A stretch of DNA of 64,000 bases from Inhella crocodyli (GCF_004004565.1 NZ_SACM01000003.1:186001-250000), one strand, 5' to 3'; positions 1 to 9,615 are shown, counted from the first letter of the stretch. The notes: generated by a model from the sequence alone, not told the origin. Numbers and translations: made by a program.

Positions 1-1971
1 GTCCTGGCCCTGCCAGCGCCATCGATAGCTCCCCGCCACGTTGACCTGCGTCCAACCCGGCGTCGCCAGGTCGTCCGAGGGCACGCGGTCCTGCGCCTGG
101 GCGCGCAGCACCTCGGCCTGCCAACGCCAGGCCGCGCCCTGCCAGGCCAGACCCAGCTTGAAGCGCTGCGGCGCGATGCGCGGCAAGGGCTCGCCCGTGG
201 CACGGTTGTCGGCCCGCACGCCGTCCCACTGCGCCTCCAAGTCCAACGTGCTGCCGGCGCCCTGCCACAGGCGCTGCGTGCCTTGCAGCTCCCAACCCTG
301 CAAGCGGGCTGGCACGGCGCGGAAGGCGTAGACCGGGAAGGCCTCGCCGTCGGCGTTGACAACGTCCGGCTCGCCCGTGGGCAGCAAGGCGATGTAGCGG
401 CCGAAGTCGCTGCGGTAGACCTGCAGCTGAACCTGCCGGCCGCTGCCTTGCCAGTGCAGGCCCAGCTCGCCGTGCCGGCCTTGCTCCAAACGCTGCGCCG
501 TGTCGCCGCGCTCGAAGGTGGCGGTGGCGGCGTGCACGCCGTTGGCGTAGAGCTCGTACGAGGTGGGCGCGCGCTCGGTGCGCGAGAGGCTGCCGGTCAA
601 GCGCCAGCCTTCGCCCAGGTCGCCGTTCCAGCCCAAGGACGCGCTGCGGGGCGTGAAGCGCCGCTGCACGGCCGCGCCGAACTTGGGCTCGGCCGGGTCG
701 GCGTCGCCCAGGGAATCGACGCTCGCACGCTCCACGCGCAAGCCGGCGCTCCACTGCCAGCGCGGGTCGGCCTGCCATTGCCCGAGCCAGAAGGCCGCGG
801 CGTTGCGCGTGCGCGTGCTGGGCACGAAGGCCTCCTCGCCCAGGGCCTCGAAGCGCGAGGCCTCGGCCTGCGCGCCGAACACGCCGTCCAGCATGCCACC
901 GGCGACCTCACGGCGCGCGTGCACGGCTTCCACGCGCACATCACCGCCACGGTTCTTGAAGGTGGTGCCCACCTCGCCGCTGCCCTCGACCTCTTGGTGC
1001 TGGTAGTCGGTGAGGCTGCCCTGCACGCGCAGCGCGGGCAGCCAGACGGCCAGGTCGCGCCACTCGCCCGACACGGCGGCCTTGTCGCGCTTCATCCGGA
1101 TGGTCACGTCGTCTTCGGTCACCACGCCATAGTCGTTGCCGTGGTGGTCGACGCTCAGCCCCAAGTGGCCCCAGGCGCCCACGAGCGAGGCGCCCACGGC
1201 GCCGCCCTGCGCGGCACTGGCGGAGTTGAGCACGCGGGTCGACAGCCCAGTGCCACCCGCCCCGTCAGGCCGCTCGAACCGCGGCACGCGCAGGTCGTCG
1301 GTGCGGCGCCAGAAGGCGTCGGCGTGCCAGGCCCAGCCGTCGCTGCCTTGGTCCATCACGGCCGAGACGCCGCGTTGGCCGTCGGCGCCGCCGACGCGAA
1401 GTTGGCCGGCAGCGCTCAAGCCCCGCGCCGGGGTGCGTGGGATGCGCTGGTCGATGGCGTTCACCACCCCGCCCACGGCGCTGCCACCGTAGAGCAAGGC
1501 GGCGGGGCCGCGCAGCACCTCGATGCGCTCGACCACCAGCGGGTCAATCGGTACAGCGTGGTCAAAGCTGAGCGCCGAGGCGTCGAGCGAGGCGCCCGCG
1601 TTGCTCAGCACGCGGATCCGGTCCCCGTCCTGCCCCCGCACCACAGGGCGGTTGGCATTGGGGCCGAAGTACGTGGACGACACGCCGGGCAGGCCGTCCA
1701 AGGTGTCGCCCAGCGCACTGCCGCGACGCAGCACCAGGGCATCGCCGTCCAGCACGGACACCGCGGCGCTGGTCTGCGTGCTGCGCAGCGGGTTGCCGGT
1801 GACGACCACCGGCTGCAAGGCGGGGACGGCGACGTCCGAGGCGGCCGCCGCGGGCGGGGTGGCGGCGGCTGCTGGAGTCGATTGGGCCAGAACCGGCGCC
1901 GCGCAAGCGGCGGCGAACAAAGCGGCGGCCACGGCAAGGCGTTGCCGGGAGAAAGGGCAGAAGGTCAACAT
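1..1971 (-). CDS. TonB-dependent receptor, ZnuD-like (zinc-type), C-terminus cut by window edge
   Basis: Outer-membrane active transporter, probably for zinc. The frame is open from an ATG at 1971 to base 1 (657 residues), so only the end of the beta-barrel is missing. Residues 1-29 form a signal peptide ending ALAQ; a TonB-box-like VVVTG follows near residue 53, then the plug (DTLDGLPGV, VERIEVLRGPAALLYGG). Family marks of ZnuD-type receptors are visible: DYGVVTEDDVTIRMK near residue 280 and ERAPTSYELYANGVH near residue 465. The small gene at 2077-2535 lies just upstream on the same strand and is probably co-transcribed. The substrate is inferred from family motifs only; no Zur-like operator was recognised. 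Confidence 0.85.
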   Translation of the reverse strand, partial: MLTFCPFSRQRLAVAAALFAAACAAPVLAQSTPAAAATPPAAAASDVAVPALQPVVVTGNPLRSTQTSAAVSVLDGDALVLRRGSALGDTLDGLPGVSSTYFGPNANRPVVRGQDGDRIRVLSNAGASLDASALSFDHAVPIDPLVVERIEVLRGPAALLYGGSAVGGVVNAIDQRIPRTPARGLSAAGQLRVGGADGQRGVSAVMDQGSDGWAWHADAFWRRTDDLRVPRFERPDGAGGTGLSTRVLNSASAAQGGAVGASLVGAWGHLGLSVDHHGNDYGVVTEDDVTIRMKRDKAAVSGEWRDLAVWLPALRVQGSLTDYQHQEVEGSGEVGTTFKNRGGDVRVEAVHARREVAGGMLDGVFGAQAEASRFEALGEEAFVPSTRTRNAAAFWLGQWQADPRWQWSAGLRVERASVDSLGDADPAEPKFGAAVQRRFTPRSASLGWNGDLGEGWRLTGSLSRTERAPTSYELYANGVHAATATFERGDTAQRLEQGRHGELGLHWQGSGRQVQLQVYRSDFGRYIALLPTGEPDVVNADGEAFPVYAFRAVPARLQGWELQGTQRLWQGAGSTLDLEAQWDGVRADNRATGEPLPRIAPQRFKLGLAWQGAAWRWQAEVLRAQAQDRVPSDDLATPGWTQVNVAGSYRWRWQGQD

Positions 1972-2076
1972 GGAAAGGAGGTCCTTCCCCGCGCGGCGGC
2001 GCCGAGCGGGGGTGCAGAGGCAATCAGGCGCCGCACCAAGCCCCAAGGCTGGGGGCACGGCGGGCGAAGCGAAGGC

Positions 2077-2535
2077 TCAGGCCCGGACCGGGGGGGCGCG
2101 CGCCGGCGGGCGGTGCCAGCCGAGCGTCGTCGCAGGGGCCGGCAAGGAGACGCCGACGGCCCAGCGCGCGGGGGGCTCGTGCAGCAGCGGCGCCAGGGCC
2201 GCGCTGGGCATCCCAGCGACGCACAGGGCATCGAACCACTGGCACAGGTCCGAGCCGTCGTCGTGGCCAGCCGCCAGCTCATGCAGCCAAGCCTGGGTGG
2301 CCGGCGGACCGGCATGCCCTGCATGGGCGCCGTGCCGGTCGTGCGTGCGGCGCATCGCGGCGACGTCCAGCACCGCGCGGTCGTCGGCCACCGACAGCCC
2401 CACGGCATGGGGCACGCCCGCCCCCGGGTGGAGCACCGCGTGCACCCAGGCCAGGCCCTGGGCGCCCAGCAAGGCGACCAAGACCGCGGCCAGCCACCAG
2501 CGGGCGGCCATGGGGGGGCGAGGGCGGTGAATCAC
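2077..2535 (-). CDS. small His-rich protein upstream of ZnuD-like receptor (DUF2946-like)
   Basis: Protein of about 150 residues with one N-terminal hydrophobic segment (WWLAAVLVALLGAQGLAWVHA), probably a signal peptide, followed by a His-rich stretch (HDRHGAHAGHAG) and a C-terminal part with HDDGSDLCQWFDAL. This resembles the short DUF2946-type proteins that often precede ZnuD-type receptors; the His cluster suggests metal binding, which is inference. I chose the GTG at 2535 because a GACAAT hexamer lies 6 nt before it; the ATG at 2511 is the alternative and has no visible ribosome binding site. Confidence 0.7.
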   Translation of the reverse strand: MIHRPRPPMAARWWLAAVLVALLGAQGLAWVHAVLHPGAGVPHAVGLSVADDRAVLDVAAMRRTHDRHGAHAGHAGPPATQAWLHELAAGHDDGSDLCQWFDALCVAGMPSAALAPLLHEPPARWAVGVSLPAPATTLGWHRPPARAPPVRA

Positions 2536-2541
2536 GGACGC

Positions 2542-2547
2542 ATTGTC
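2542..2547 (-). promoter_or_regulatory. candidate -10 box of the DUF2946-like gene (leaderless type)
   Basis: GACAAT read on the minus strand, 6 nt before the GTG at 2535, so transcription would begin at the start codon. The same arrangement recurs before other genes in this window. Confidence 0.4.
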
Positions 2548-2605
2548 GCCAGCCACCGTCCTAGGATGGGGCGTTCCTCCCGCGCCACGGCTTCGGCCCC
2601 GATCG

Positions 2606-3862
2606 ATGAGCCACGACCACACCATCGGCCCCGACCAACTCTGCATCGGGATGTACGTGCACCTGGACCTGCCCTGGACCTCGCACCCCTTCACCTTTTC
2701 CAGCTTCAAGATCAAGAGCCTGGAGCAGGTGGCGGCGATCCAGGCCCTGGGCATTCAGTCGCTGCGTTACTCGCCCGAGCGCAGCGACAGCCAGCCCCTG
2801 CCCGCCCCGGAAGTGCCGCCGGAGGCGGGCAGCAGTGCCCCCGCCCCCGACCCCGCCGCCCTGGCCGCCAAGCGCGAGCGCCTGGAGCGCATGGCCGCGC
2901 GCCAAGCCACGGTGCAAGCCTGCGAGCGCGCCTTGCTGTCCAACAGCCGGGCGGTCAAGTCCATCACCCAAAACCTGTTCGCCAAGCCCAAGCAGGCCTA
3001 CGAGGAGGCCGGCGCCCTGATCGGCGGCATCGCCGATTCGATGCTGGTCGACGCCGACGTGGCGATCCAGTTGATGGCGGACAAGGTGGGTGGCGAGGAC
3101 GTTTACATCCACTCGCTGAACGTCGCCATCCTGTCCATGATCTTGGGCCGCGAGTTGAAGGCCCCACCCCCGGCCCTGAAGTTGCTCGGTTTGGGAGCGC
3201 TGCTGCACGACATTGGCAAGAGCGAACTGCCCGAGCGGGTGGCGCGCAAGGCCGGCGCCCTGACCGCGGCCGAGCAGTCGGTGTTTCAAACGCACACCAG
3301 CAAGGGCGCCGACATGGCGCGCACCATGGAGGTCGCACCCGAGGTGCGCGCCATCATCGAGCAGCACCACGAGCACGCCGACGGCACCGGCTACCCGCGC
3401 AAGCTCACCGGCGCGCAGATGACCCTGCTGACCCGCATCGTCTGCCTGGTCAATGCCTACGACAACCTGTGCAACCCCGTGGACCCGAAGCGGGCGCTGA
3501 CGCCACACGAGGCCTTGTCGCTCATTTACGGGCAACGTCGTGCCCATTTCGACGCCACGGTGCTGACGACCTTCGTGCGCAGCGTGGGCATCTACCCGCC
3601 AGGCACGGTGGTGGCCCTGAACAACGGCACCTTGGGCATGGTGGTGTCGGTCAACAGCAGCCGCCCCCTCAAGCCCACGGTGTTGGTCTACGACCCCGCC
3701 GTGCCCAAAGAAGGCGCCATCGTGGTCGACCTCGAGCAAGAGCCGGACGTGGCCGTGGCCAGCACCCTGCGCCCGCAGCAGCTGCCGGCGGCGGTGTTCG
3801 ATTACCTGTCGCCGCGCAAGCGCACGACCTACCACTTCAGCACCGAAGGCGCGCCGGGCTGA
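2606..3862 (+). CDS. HD-GYP domain cyclic-di-GMP phosphodiesterase with N-terminal DUF3391
   Basis: Cytosolic protein of 418 residues predicted to hydrolyse cyclic di-GMP. The N-terminal 80 residues (IGMYVHLDLPWTSHPF) match the DUF3391 domain commonly fused to HD-GYP. The metal-binding HD lies in LLHDIGKSELP near residue 198, and the diagnostic HHEHADGTGYP near residue 253 fits HHExxDGxGYP. A proline/alanine-rich linker (residues 65-90) separates the halves. I chose the ATG at 2606 over an in-frame ATG at 2543 because DUF3391 begins right after it and TAGGAT at 2562-2567 is a plausible -10 box. It diverges from the ZnuD partner gene. The exporter genes follow after 45 bp. Confidence 0.92.
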   Translation: MSHDHTIGPDQLCIGMYVHLDLPWTSHPFTFSSFKIKSLEQVAAIQALGIQSLRYSPERSDSQPLPAPEVPPEAGSSAPAPDPAALAAKRERLERMAARQATVQACERALLSNSRAVKSITQNLFAKPKQAYEEAGALIGGIADSMLVDADVAIQLMADKVGGEDVYIHSLNVAILSMILGRELKAPPPALKLLGLGALLHDIGKSELPERVARKAGALTAAEQSVFQTHTSKGADMARTMEVAPEVRAIIEQHHEHADGTGYPRKLTGAQMTLLTRIVCLVNAYDNLCNPVDPKRALTPHEALSLIYGQRRAHFDATVLTTFVRSVGIYPPGTVVALNNGTLGMVVSVNSSRPLKPTVLVYDPAVPKEGAIVVDLEQEPDVAVASTLRPQQLPAAVFDYLSPRKRTTYHFSTEGAPG

Positions 3863-3907
3863 CGCCGCGCAAAGTCACCGCCGCCGAACCGGCGCAAGAT
3901 GGGCCCC

Positions 3908-4900
3908 ATGAAACGACGCTGGCTGCTCCTCCTGCCCCTGCTGTTGGGGGCCGTTGCCCTGCTGTGGGCCTGGCAACGCCCCCGCCCAGTGACCGCGGTG
4001 ACCCCGACCCGGGGCGAGGCCATCGACGCCGTGTTTGCCACCGGCGCGGTCGAGCCCGTGGTGCAACTGCCCGTGGCACCGCGCGTGGGCGGGCGCCTGC
4101 TGGCCCTGAGCGCCGACGAAGGGCAGTCCGTCAAGAAGGGGCAGTTGCTGGCCCGCCTGGAAACGGCCGAGGCCGACGCGCAACTGGCCGAACTGGCCGC
4201 GCGCGAGCGGCAGGCCCAACTGGCGCTGGACCGCACCGAGGCCTTGGTGCGGCAGCAGTTCGTGGCCGCCAGCGAGGCCGACCGCGCCCGGGCCGAGCGC
4301 GATGCCGTGCGGGCCCAAGCCGCCCGGGTGCAAGCCCAGCGCGGCTATGCCCTGCTGCTGGCGCCCGAAGCCGGCACCGTGCTGCGGCGCGACGGTGAGG
4401 TGGGCCAATTCATCCCGGCCGGCCAGGCCGTGTTCACCTTGGGCGACGCCCAGCGCTTGCGCGTCAGCGCCGAGGTGGACGAGGAAGACATCGCCCGCGT
4501 CCAACCCGGGCAGCCCGTGGTGCTGCGCGCCGCGGCCCTGGGCGATGGGGTGTTCGACGGCGTGGTGGACGCCATCACGCCGCGTGGCGACCCGGTGGCC
4601 CGCAGCTACCGCGTGCGCATCGCCCTGGCCCAGCCGCCTGCAGGCCTGCGCGTGGGCATGACGGTGGACGCCAACATCGTGCTCGCCCGCCGGACCCAGG
4701 CGCTGCTGCTGCCCACCGGGGTGCTGCAGGGCCAGACGGTGTGGGTGATCGACCAAGGCCGGGCCCGGCCGCGCACGCTCCAACTCGGGGCGCGCGGCCA
4801 GGGCAAGGCAGAGGTGCTGGGCGGGTTGGACGCGAAGGAATCCGTCATCGCCGAGCCCGACGGCTTGAAGGACGGCCAGCGCGTGAAGGCCGCGCCTTGA
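3908..4900 (+). CDS. HlyD/MacA-family periplasmic adaptor subunit
   Basis: Membrane-fusion protein of an ABC exporter, 330 residues. An N-terminal anchor (residues 5-20) is followed by a biotinyl-lipoyl half (GGRLLALSADEGQSVKKGQLL), a short coiled coil (residues about 85-135), the second lipoyl half (LLLAPEAGTVLRRDGEVGQF) and a beta-barrel. It is shorter than MacA of E. coli (about 370). The order adaptor, permease, ATPase with the ATPase on a separate polypeptide resembles DevBCA rather than fused MacB. An ATG nine bases upstream (3899) is also in frame. The exported substrate cannot be told from sequence. Confidence 0.85.
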   Translation: MKRRWLLLLPLLLGAVALLWAWQRPRPVTAVTPTRGEAIDAVFATGAVEPVVQLPVAPRVGGRLLALSADEGQSVKKGQLLARLETAEADAQLAELAARERQAQLALDRTEALVRQQFVAASEADRARAERDAVRAQAARVQAQRGYALLLAPEAGTVLRRDGEVGQFIPAGQAVFTLGDAQRLRVSAEVDEEDIARVQPGQPVVLRAAALGDGVFDGVVDAITPRGDPVARSYRVRIALAQPPAGLRVGMTVDANIVLARRTQALLLPTGVLQGQTVWVIDQGRARPRTLQLGARGQGKAEVLGGLDAKESVIAEPDGLKDGQRVKAAP

Positions 4901-4917
4901 GCCCGCGATGGGAGTGG

Positions 4918-5058
4918 CCATGCGGGTGATCTTGGCCGTGGCCCGGGCTGAGCCAGGTCCAAGAGGCGGCCCAAGGCCGCTTCGCCGCCGGGCGAAGGAC
5001 CGCCCCTGTCGTGCAGGGGCGGGCCGGGGGCGACCATGCGGGTGATCTTGGCCGTGGC
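4918..5058. repeat. 25-bp direct repeat flanking a 91-bp palindrome-rich insert
   Basis: The 25 bases at 4918-4942, beginning CCATGCGGGTGATCTTGGCC, recur exactly at 5034-5058, where they hold the start codon of the permease. The 91 bases between them contain three hairpins: GCGGCC-CAA-GGCCGC (4967-4981), TTCGCC-GCCG-GGCGAA (4981-4996) and CGCCCCTG-TCGTG-CAGGGGCG (5001-5021). The offset of 116 bp is not a multiple of three, so the first ATG (4920) now reads a 40-codon dead-end frame. This looks like insertion of a small palindromic element with duplication of the gene start. Confidence 0.75.
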
Positions 5059-6280
5059 ATGGGCCCACCTCATCGGCCGCAAGCGCCAAACCCTCGTCGC
5101 CCTGGGGGGCGTGATCTTGGGGGTGGCCTTCTTCCTGGCCGTCTCCAGCCTGATGCGCGGCTCCGAGCGGGACTTCCTGCAGCGCCTGGTGGACAACGCC
5201 CCGCACATCACCGTGTACGACGAGGCCCGCGAGGCCCCGCCCCAGCCCGCGGCCCTGCGCTGGCCCGAGGCGGCCCTGAACCTGCCGCGGGTGAAGCCCC
5301 AGCGCGAAACGCGGGGCATCCGAGGCTGGCCGCGAATGCTGGAGGCGCTGCGCGCGCGCGAGGGCGTGCGGGCGGCACCGGTGCTCAACGGCGCTGTGGT
5401 GCTGTCCTTTGCCGGCCGCGTGCAGGGCCTGCAGATGCAGGGCATCGAGCCCCAGGCCATGCGGGGCGTGTCCACCATCGAATCGAAGATGGTCGCCGGC
5501 AGCCTGGACGCGTTGGACGCCGACGCCAACGGCATCGTGCTGGGGGCCGGCCTGATGCAGCAGTTTCAACTGCGCCTGGGCAGCACGGTGAGCGTGGTGG
5601 CCGCAGGCGGCAGCAGCCGCCCGATGAAGGTGGTGGGCGTGTTTCGCACGGGCAACCAGGCCTACGACGAAGGCCAGGCCTTCGTGAAACTGGGCCGCGC
5701 ACAAAGCCTGCTGGGCCGCGAGAACCGCGTCAACCGCCTCATCCTGCAACTGGACGACCCGCAGGCCGCGGCCGCCCTGGCGCCGGCGCTCGAGCGCGAG
5801 TTCGGCACCAAGGCGGTGTCGTGGACGGAGGCCTCGCAAGACATCCTGTCCCTGCTGGTCATCCGCAACCTCATCATGTACACCGTGGTGTCGGCCATCT
5901 TGGTGGTGGCCTCGCTCGGCATCTACAACACGCTCAGCACCGTGGCCCTGGAAAAGACCAAGGACATCGCCATCCTCAAGAGCATGGGCTTTCACGCGCG
6001 GGAGCTGCAGCGCATCTTCCTGCTGCAGGGCCTGGCCGTGGGCAGCGTGGGAAGCCTGCTGGGCCTGGGCTTGGGGGCGCTGTTGATGCAGGCCCTGGCC
6101 CAGGTGCAGGTGAAGCCGCCCGGCGCGCTGGACGCGAGCAGCCTGCCGCTGTACTGGGGTGCCGAGCAGTTCGCGCTGGCCGCCGGCTTCGCGCTGGCCG
6201 CCAGCCTGGCCGCCGCCTGGCTGCCGGCGCGCAAGGCCGCGGCCCTGCACCCGGTGGACATCCTGCGGGGCGCGGCCTGA
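5036..6280 (+). CDS. MacB/FtsX-family ABC exporter permease
   Basis: Inner-membrane permease of 414 residues. One N-terminal transmembrane helix (residues 18-38, RKRQTLVALGGVILGVAFFL) is followed by a large periplasmic domain and three C-terminal helices (about 280-300, 325-350, 378-398), the MacB_PCD plus FtsX arrangement; the loop between helices holds KTKDIAILKSMG, typical of FtsX permeases. It has no ATPase domain; that is supplied by the gene at 6482. A second, broken copy of the first eight codons lies at 4920, separated by a palindrome-rich insert. The present start has a purine-rich stretch (GGGGGCGACC) just before it, contributed by the insert. Confidence 0.88.
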   Translation: MRVILAVAWAHLIGRKRQTLVALGGVILGVAFFLAVSSLMRGSERDFLQRLVDNAPHITVYDEAREAPPQPAALRWPEAALNLPRVKPQRETRGIRGWPRMLEALRAREGVRAAPVLNGAVVLSFAGRVQGLQMQGIEPQAMRGVSTIESKMVAGSLDALDADANGIVLGAGLMQQFQLRLGSTVSVVAAGGSSRPMKVVGVFRTGNQAYDEGQAFVKLGRAQSLLGRENRVNRLILQLDDPQAAAALAPALEREFGTKAVSWTEASQDILSLLVIRNLIMYTVVSAILVVASLGIYNTLSTVALEKTKDIAILKSMGFHARELQRIFLLQGLAVGSVGSLLGLGLGALLMQALAQVQVKPPGALDASSLPLYWGAEQFALAAGFALAASLAAAWLPARKAAALHPVDILRGAA

Positions 6281-6480
6281 TGCAACGCCGTCTCGCGCTC
6301 GCGCTCTCCCTCGGCCCCAGCACCAGCGCCTGGTCCGCTGGCGCTGGCGCCGAGGAGCCGCTGCGGGACCTGGTGTCCCCCCGCCTACCGCCCGCGCTCA
6401 CCCCGTGGACGACCGAGGGTGACCTCGCCATCAACCCGCAGTCCTTGCACCCCAAGCTGCGCCACCTGCCCCGGGCCTGA
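6280..6480 (+). CDS. hypothetical 66-residue protein between permease and ATPase genes
   Basis: The ATG overlaps the permease stop codon (TGATG) and the stop lies one base before the ATPase start, so if translated it is coupled to both. The N-terminus (MQRRLALALSLGPSTSAWSAG) is weakly signal-peptide-like; the rest (residues 25-66) is proline-rich with no motif I recognise. It may be a remnant of a longer periplasmic protein or a chance open frame; only its tight fit between neighbours supports it. Confidence 0.4.
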   Translation: MQRRLALALSLGPSTSAWSAGAGAEEPLRDLVSPRLPPALTPWTTEGDLAINPQSLHPKLRHLPRA

Positions 6481-6481
6481 G

Positions 6482-7152
<671 letters not shown>

Positions 7153-7162
<10 letters not shown>

Positions 7163-8196
7163 GGGGCCGCCGAGCGGCGGACCACCCGCACCGGCTGCAA
7201 GCGCGCGCGCAGCTGGCCGCAGCCGCCCTCCACGTCCTGCCCCGCCGAATCGCGCAGCTTGGTCAGGATGCCGCGCGCGTGCAGGCGCCGGGCCAGGTCG
7301 CGGCAAGCGTCCCAGCTCGGTCGCTGGAAGGGCAGTCCCGGCACGGTGTTGAAGGGGATCAGGTTCAGCATGGCCGGCTGGCCTTGGAACAGGCGCACCA
7401 GGCCCTCCACCTCGTCGTCGCCGTCGTTCACGCCCTCCAGCAGGGTCCACTGCACCTGCAGCGGGTAGCCGGTGCGGCGGGCGTAATCGCAGGCCTGGGT
7501 CATCAGCCACTCGGGGCTCAAGCGCGGCGCGCGGGGCAGCAGTTGTTCTCGCAGGGCGGGTTGCGTGGTGTGCAGGCTCAGCGCCAGCGCCGGCTTCACC
7601 GCACCGCGGCCCAAGCGCTCGAACACGCGCTCGTCGCCCACGGTGCTGAACACGAGGTTCTTGTGGCCGATGCCGCCCTCGGTGCCCAAGGTGTCGATGG
7701 CGGCCAGCACGGCGTCCAGGTTGTGGGCCGGCTCGCCCATGCCCATGAAGACCACCTTGTTCACCGCACGCAAGGTGCGCGCGGTGGCCACCTGGGCCAG
7801 CAGCTCGGCGCTGCCCACCTGGCGGATCAGGCCCAGCGTGCCCGTCATGCAAAAGCCACAGCCCACGGCGCAGCCGACTTGGCTGCTGATGCACAGGCCG
7901 CCCCGGGGCAGCAGCACGGCCTCGACGCTCTGCCCGTCGTGCAGGCGCAGCAGCAGGCGCTCGGAGCCGTCTTCGCTGGGTTCGCGCGCGTGCAGCGCGG
8001 CCACGCCCTGCCATTCGGCCATCAGGCTCGGCAGGGCCTCGTGCAGCGCCTTGGGCAGGTAGTGGGCCAGCGGGTTGCGGCCCCGGTCGAGCGGGATGGC
8101 CTGCAGCCAGTGGCGCAACAGGCGGCTGCGGTGCTCGGGGCGCGCGCCCAGGCGCTGCAGGGTGGCGTCGATCTCGGCCAGGCTTGTGGGGGACAT
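7153..8196 (-). CDS. RlmN-like radical SAM enzyme (RNA methyltransferase paralogue)
   Basis: Radical S-adenosylmethionine enzyme of 347 residues in the RlmN/Cfr family, which methylates adenosine C2 or C8 in RNA. The 4Fe-4S motif Cx3Cx2C is CAVGCGFC (about residues 110-117), the SAM-binding GMGEPAHNLD follows, and the methyl-carrying cysteine is retained in GQDVEGGCGQL near the C-terminus. RlmN itself usually reads CxxxCxFCxT and is longer; the GFCMTG variant suggests a paralogue, with the true rlmN elsewhere. GACAAT 7 nt before the ATG suggests a leaderless transcript. Confidence 0.8.
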
Positions 8197-8203
8197 GGCC
8201 GGG

Positions 8204-8209
8204 ATTGTC
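8204..8209 (-). promoter_or_regulatory. candidate -10 box of the RlmN-like gene (leaderless type)
   Basis: GACAAT on the minus strand, 7 nt before the ATG at 8196; no ribosome binding site intervenes. Confidence 0.45.
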
Positions 8210-8218
8210 GACCGCGCC

Positions 8219-8674
8219 TCAGCGCAGGGGCATCACGGCCACGATCTCTTCGCCATCCATTTCGCCGGTCGGCACGAACCCCAGCCCCAGGTAGAAGCGC
8301 TCGGGACTGCCGTCTCCCGGGATGTACGAGGTGTACAGCTGCACGTGCCCTTGCTGCCGCGCATGCTGGGCCACCGCCGCGATCGCCAAACGCCCGACCC
8401 CACGCCCTTGGAAGCGCTGGTCGATCATGAAGCGCCACAACCCCATCCTGGGGTCGGCCGGCGGGTCGGCACGCTGGGACTGGTCCTCCAGCATGACAAA
8501 GCCCGCCAGCTCGTCGTCCGCGTAAATGGCTCGGTACCAGGCCTCGGGGTGGAACAGGGCCTGCGCCAGCGACACCGCGTTGGGAGCGACGAAGTTCTCT
8601 TGACCCGGCCCCAGGGACAAGCGGCACACCGCCCGGACGGTGTCGGCGGTGATGGCCCGCAGTTCGACCTGCAT
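8219..8674 (-). CDS. GNAT-family N-acetyltransferase
   Basis: Acetyltransferase of 151 residues. The acetyl-CoA pyrophosphate loop RFQGRGVGRLA (about residues 87-97) follows the strand MGLWRFMIDQ, and the C-terminal FYLGLGFVPTGE is the usual GNAT end. The N-terminal VELRAITADTVRAVCRLS is like those of spermine/spermidine-type or bacilysin-type GNATs, but the substrate is unknown. Its ATG overlaps the stop of the upstream metallo-hydrolase by one base (TGATG), so the two are co-transcribed. Confidence 0.85.
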   Translation of the reverse strand: MQVELRAITADTVRAVCRLSLGPGQENFVAPNAVSLAQALFHPEAWYRAIYADDELAGFVMLEDQSQRADPPADPRMGLWRFMIDQRFQGRGVGRLAIAAVAQHARQQGHVQLYTSYIPGDGSPERFYLGLGFVPTGEMDGEEIVAVMPLR

Positions 8675-9615
8675 CAGCGGTTGTAGTTCACCGGCAGCCA
8701 GTCGTAGCCCTTGCCGTTCTCGCGCAGCTTGCCGATGCCCGGGAAGCTGATGTGGGCCACGCCCACGTAGTAGCCGCCACGCGCGGCGTTGTCGTAGGCC
8801 TGGAAGCGCTGCGGGCCGGCGGCCTTGGGGTCGCTGTCGAAGGCGATGGTCACCTCCGGGTTCTTGAACTGCACGGCAGCCACGTGCATCAGGTCCCCCC
8901 AGAGCACCAGCTTGTCGTCGCCGCTTTCCACCACGTAGATGCTGTGGCCCGGCGTGTGGCCGTAGGTGGGCACGCTGCGCACGCCCTTGACCAGCTCGGT
9001 GGCGCCGTCGAAGGGCTTGAAGCGGCCGGCGTCTTGGTAGGGCTTGATCACGCGCTTGGCGTTTTGCATGCTGCCGCGCGCGGCCTCGGGGGCTTGGGCC
9101 TCGTCGCCCAGCCAGAAGCCGCTTTCGCGCTGGTCGGCGCGCACCGTGGCCTTGGGGAAGGCGGGCTTGCCGTCCTTGTCCAGCAGGCCGTTGATGTGGT
9201 CGCCGTGGAAGTGGGTGATGTAGACCTCGTCGACCTGGTCGGGCGTGTAGCCGCTGGCCTTCAGGTGGGCCAGCAGCAGGCCGGTGGGGGCGCCGCCTTG
9301 GCCGGCGTGGCCGGTGTCGATCAGCACCAGCTTTTCGCCGGTGTGGATCAGGTAGGCGTTGACCGAGGTGGCCAGGGGGATGCCGAGGTAGGCCTCTTGC
9401 AGGCGGCGGGCCACCAGCGTGGGGTCGGGCGTTTGCAGCAGCTTGTCCACGGGCAACTGGAAGATGCCGTCGTTCAAGGCGGTGACTTCGAAGCTGCCCA
9501 GCTTCATGCGGAACCAGCCGGGCGCTTGGCCGCCGGCTTGGGGCGGGGCGGCCAGGGCGATCGTGGGCAAGGCCAGAACGGCGGCGGTGGCGGCAGCAGC
9601 AAGGATTTGGCGCAT
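8674..9615 (-). CDS. periplasmic metallo-beta-lactamase-fold hydrolase
   Basis: MBL-fold hydrolase of 313 residues with a cleavable signal peptide (residues 1-22, ending ALA-APP). The zinc ligands are in [11 protein letters not shown] (about residues 133-143), later GHTPGH, and an Asp in LWGDLMH. The fold class resembles lactonases or arylsulfatase-like hydrolases; the substrate is not deducible. Followed without gap by the GNAT gene; diverges from mnmA with a 53-bp intergenic region. Confidence 0.85.
   Translation of the reverse strand: MRQILAAAATAAVLALPTIALAAPPQAGGQAPGWFRMKLGSFEVTALNDGIFQLPVDKLLQTPDPTLVARRLQEAYLGIPLATSVNAYLIHTGEKLVLIDTGHAGQGGAPTGLLLAHLKASGYTPDQVDEVYITHFHGDHINGLLDKDGKPAFPKATVRADQRESGFWLGDEAQAPEAARGSMQNAKRVIKPYQDAGRFKPFDGATELVKGVRSVPTYGHTPGHSIYVVESGDDKLVLWGDLMHVAAVQFKNPEVTIAFDSDPKAAGPQRFQAYDNAARGGYYVGVAHISFPGIGKLRENGKGYDWLPVNYNR

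Noticed and set aside
283-4398. Plus-strand open frame of 1371 codons at the left end
   Set aside because: It is the antisense shadow of the ZnuD-like receptor and then out of frame with the HD-GYP and adaptor genes; its translation is low-complexity Ala/Gly/Arg with no motif.
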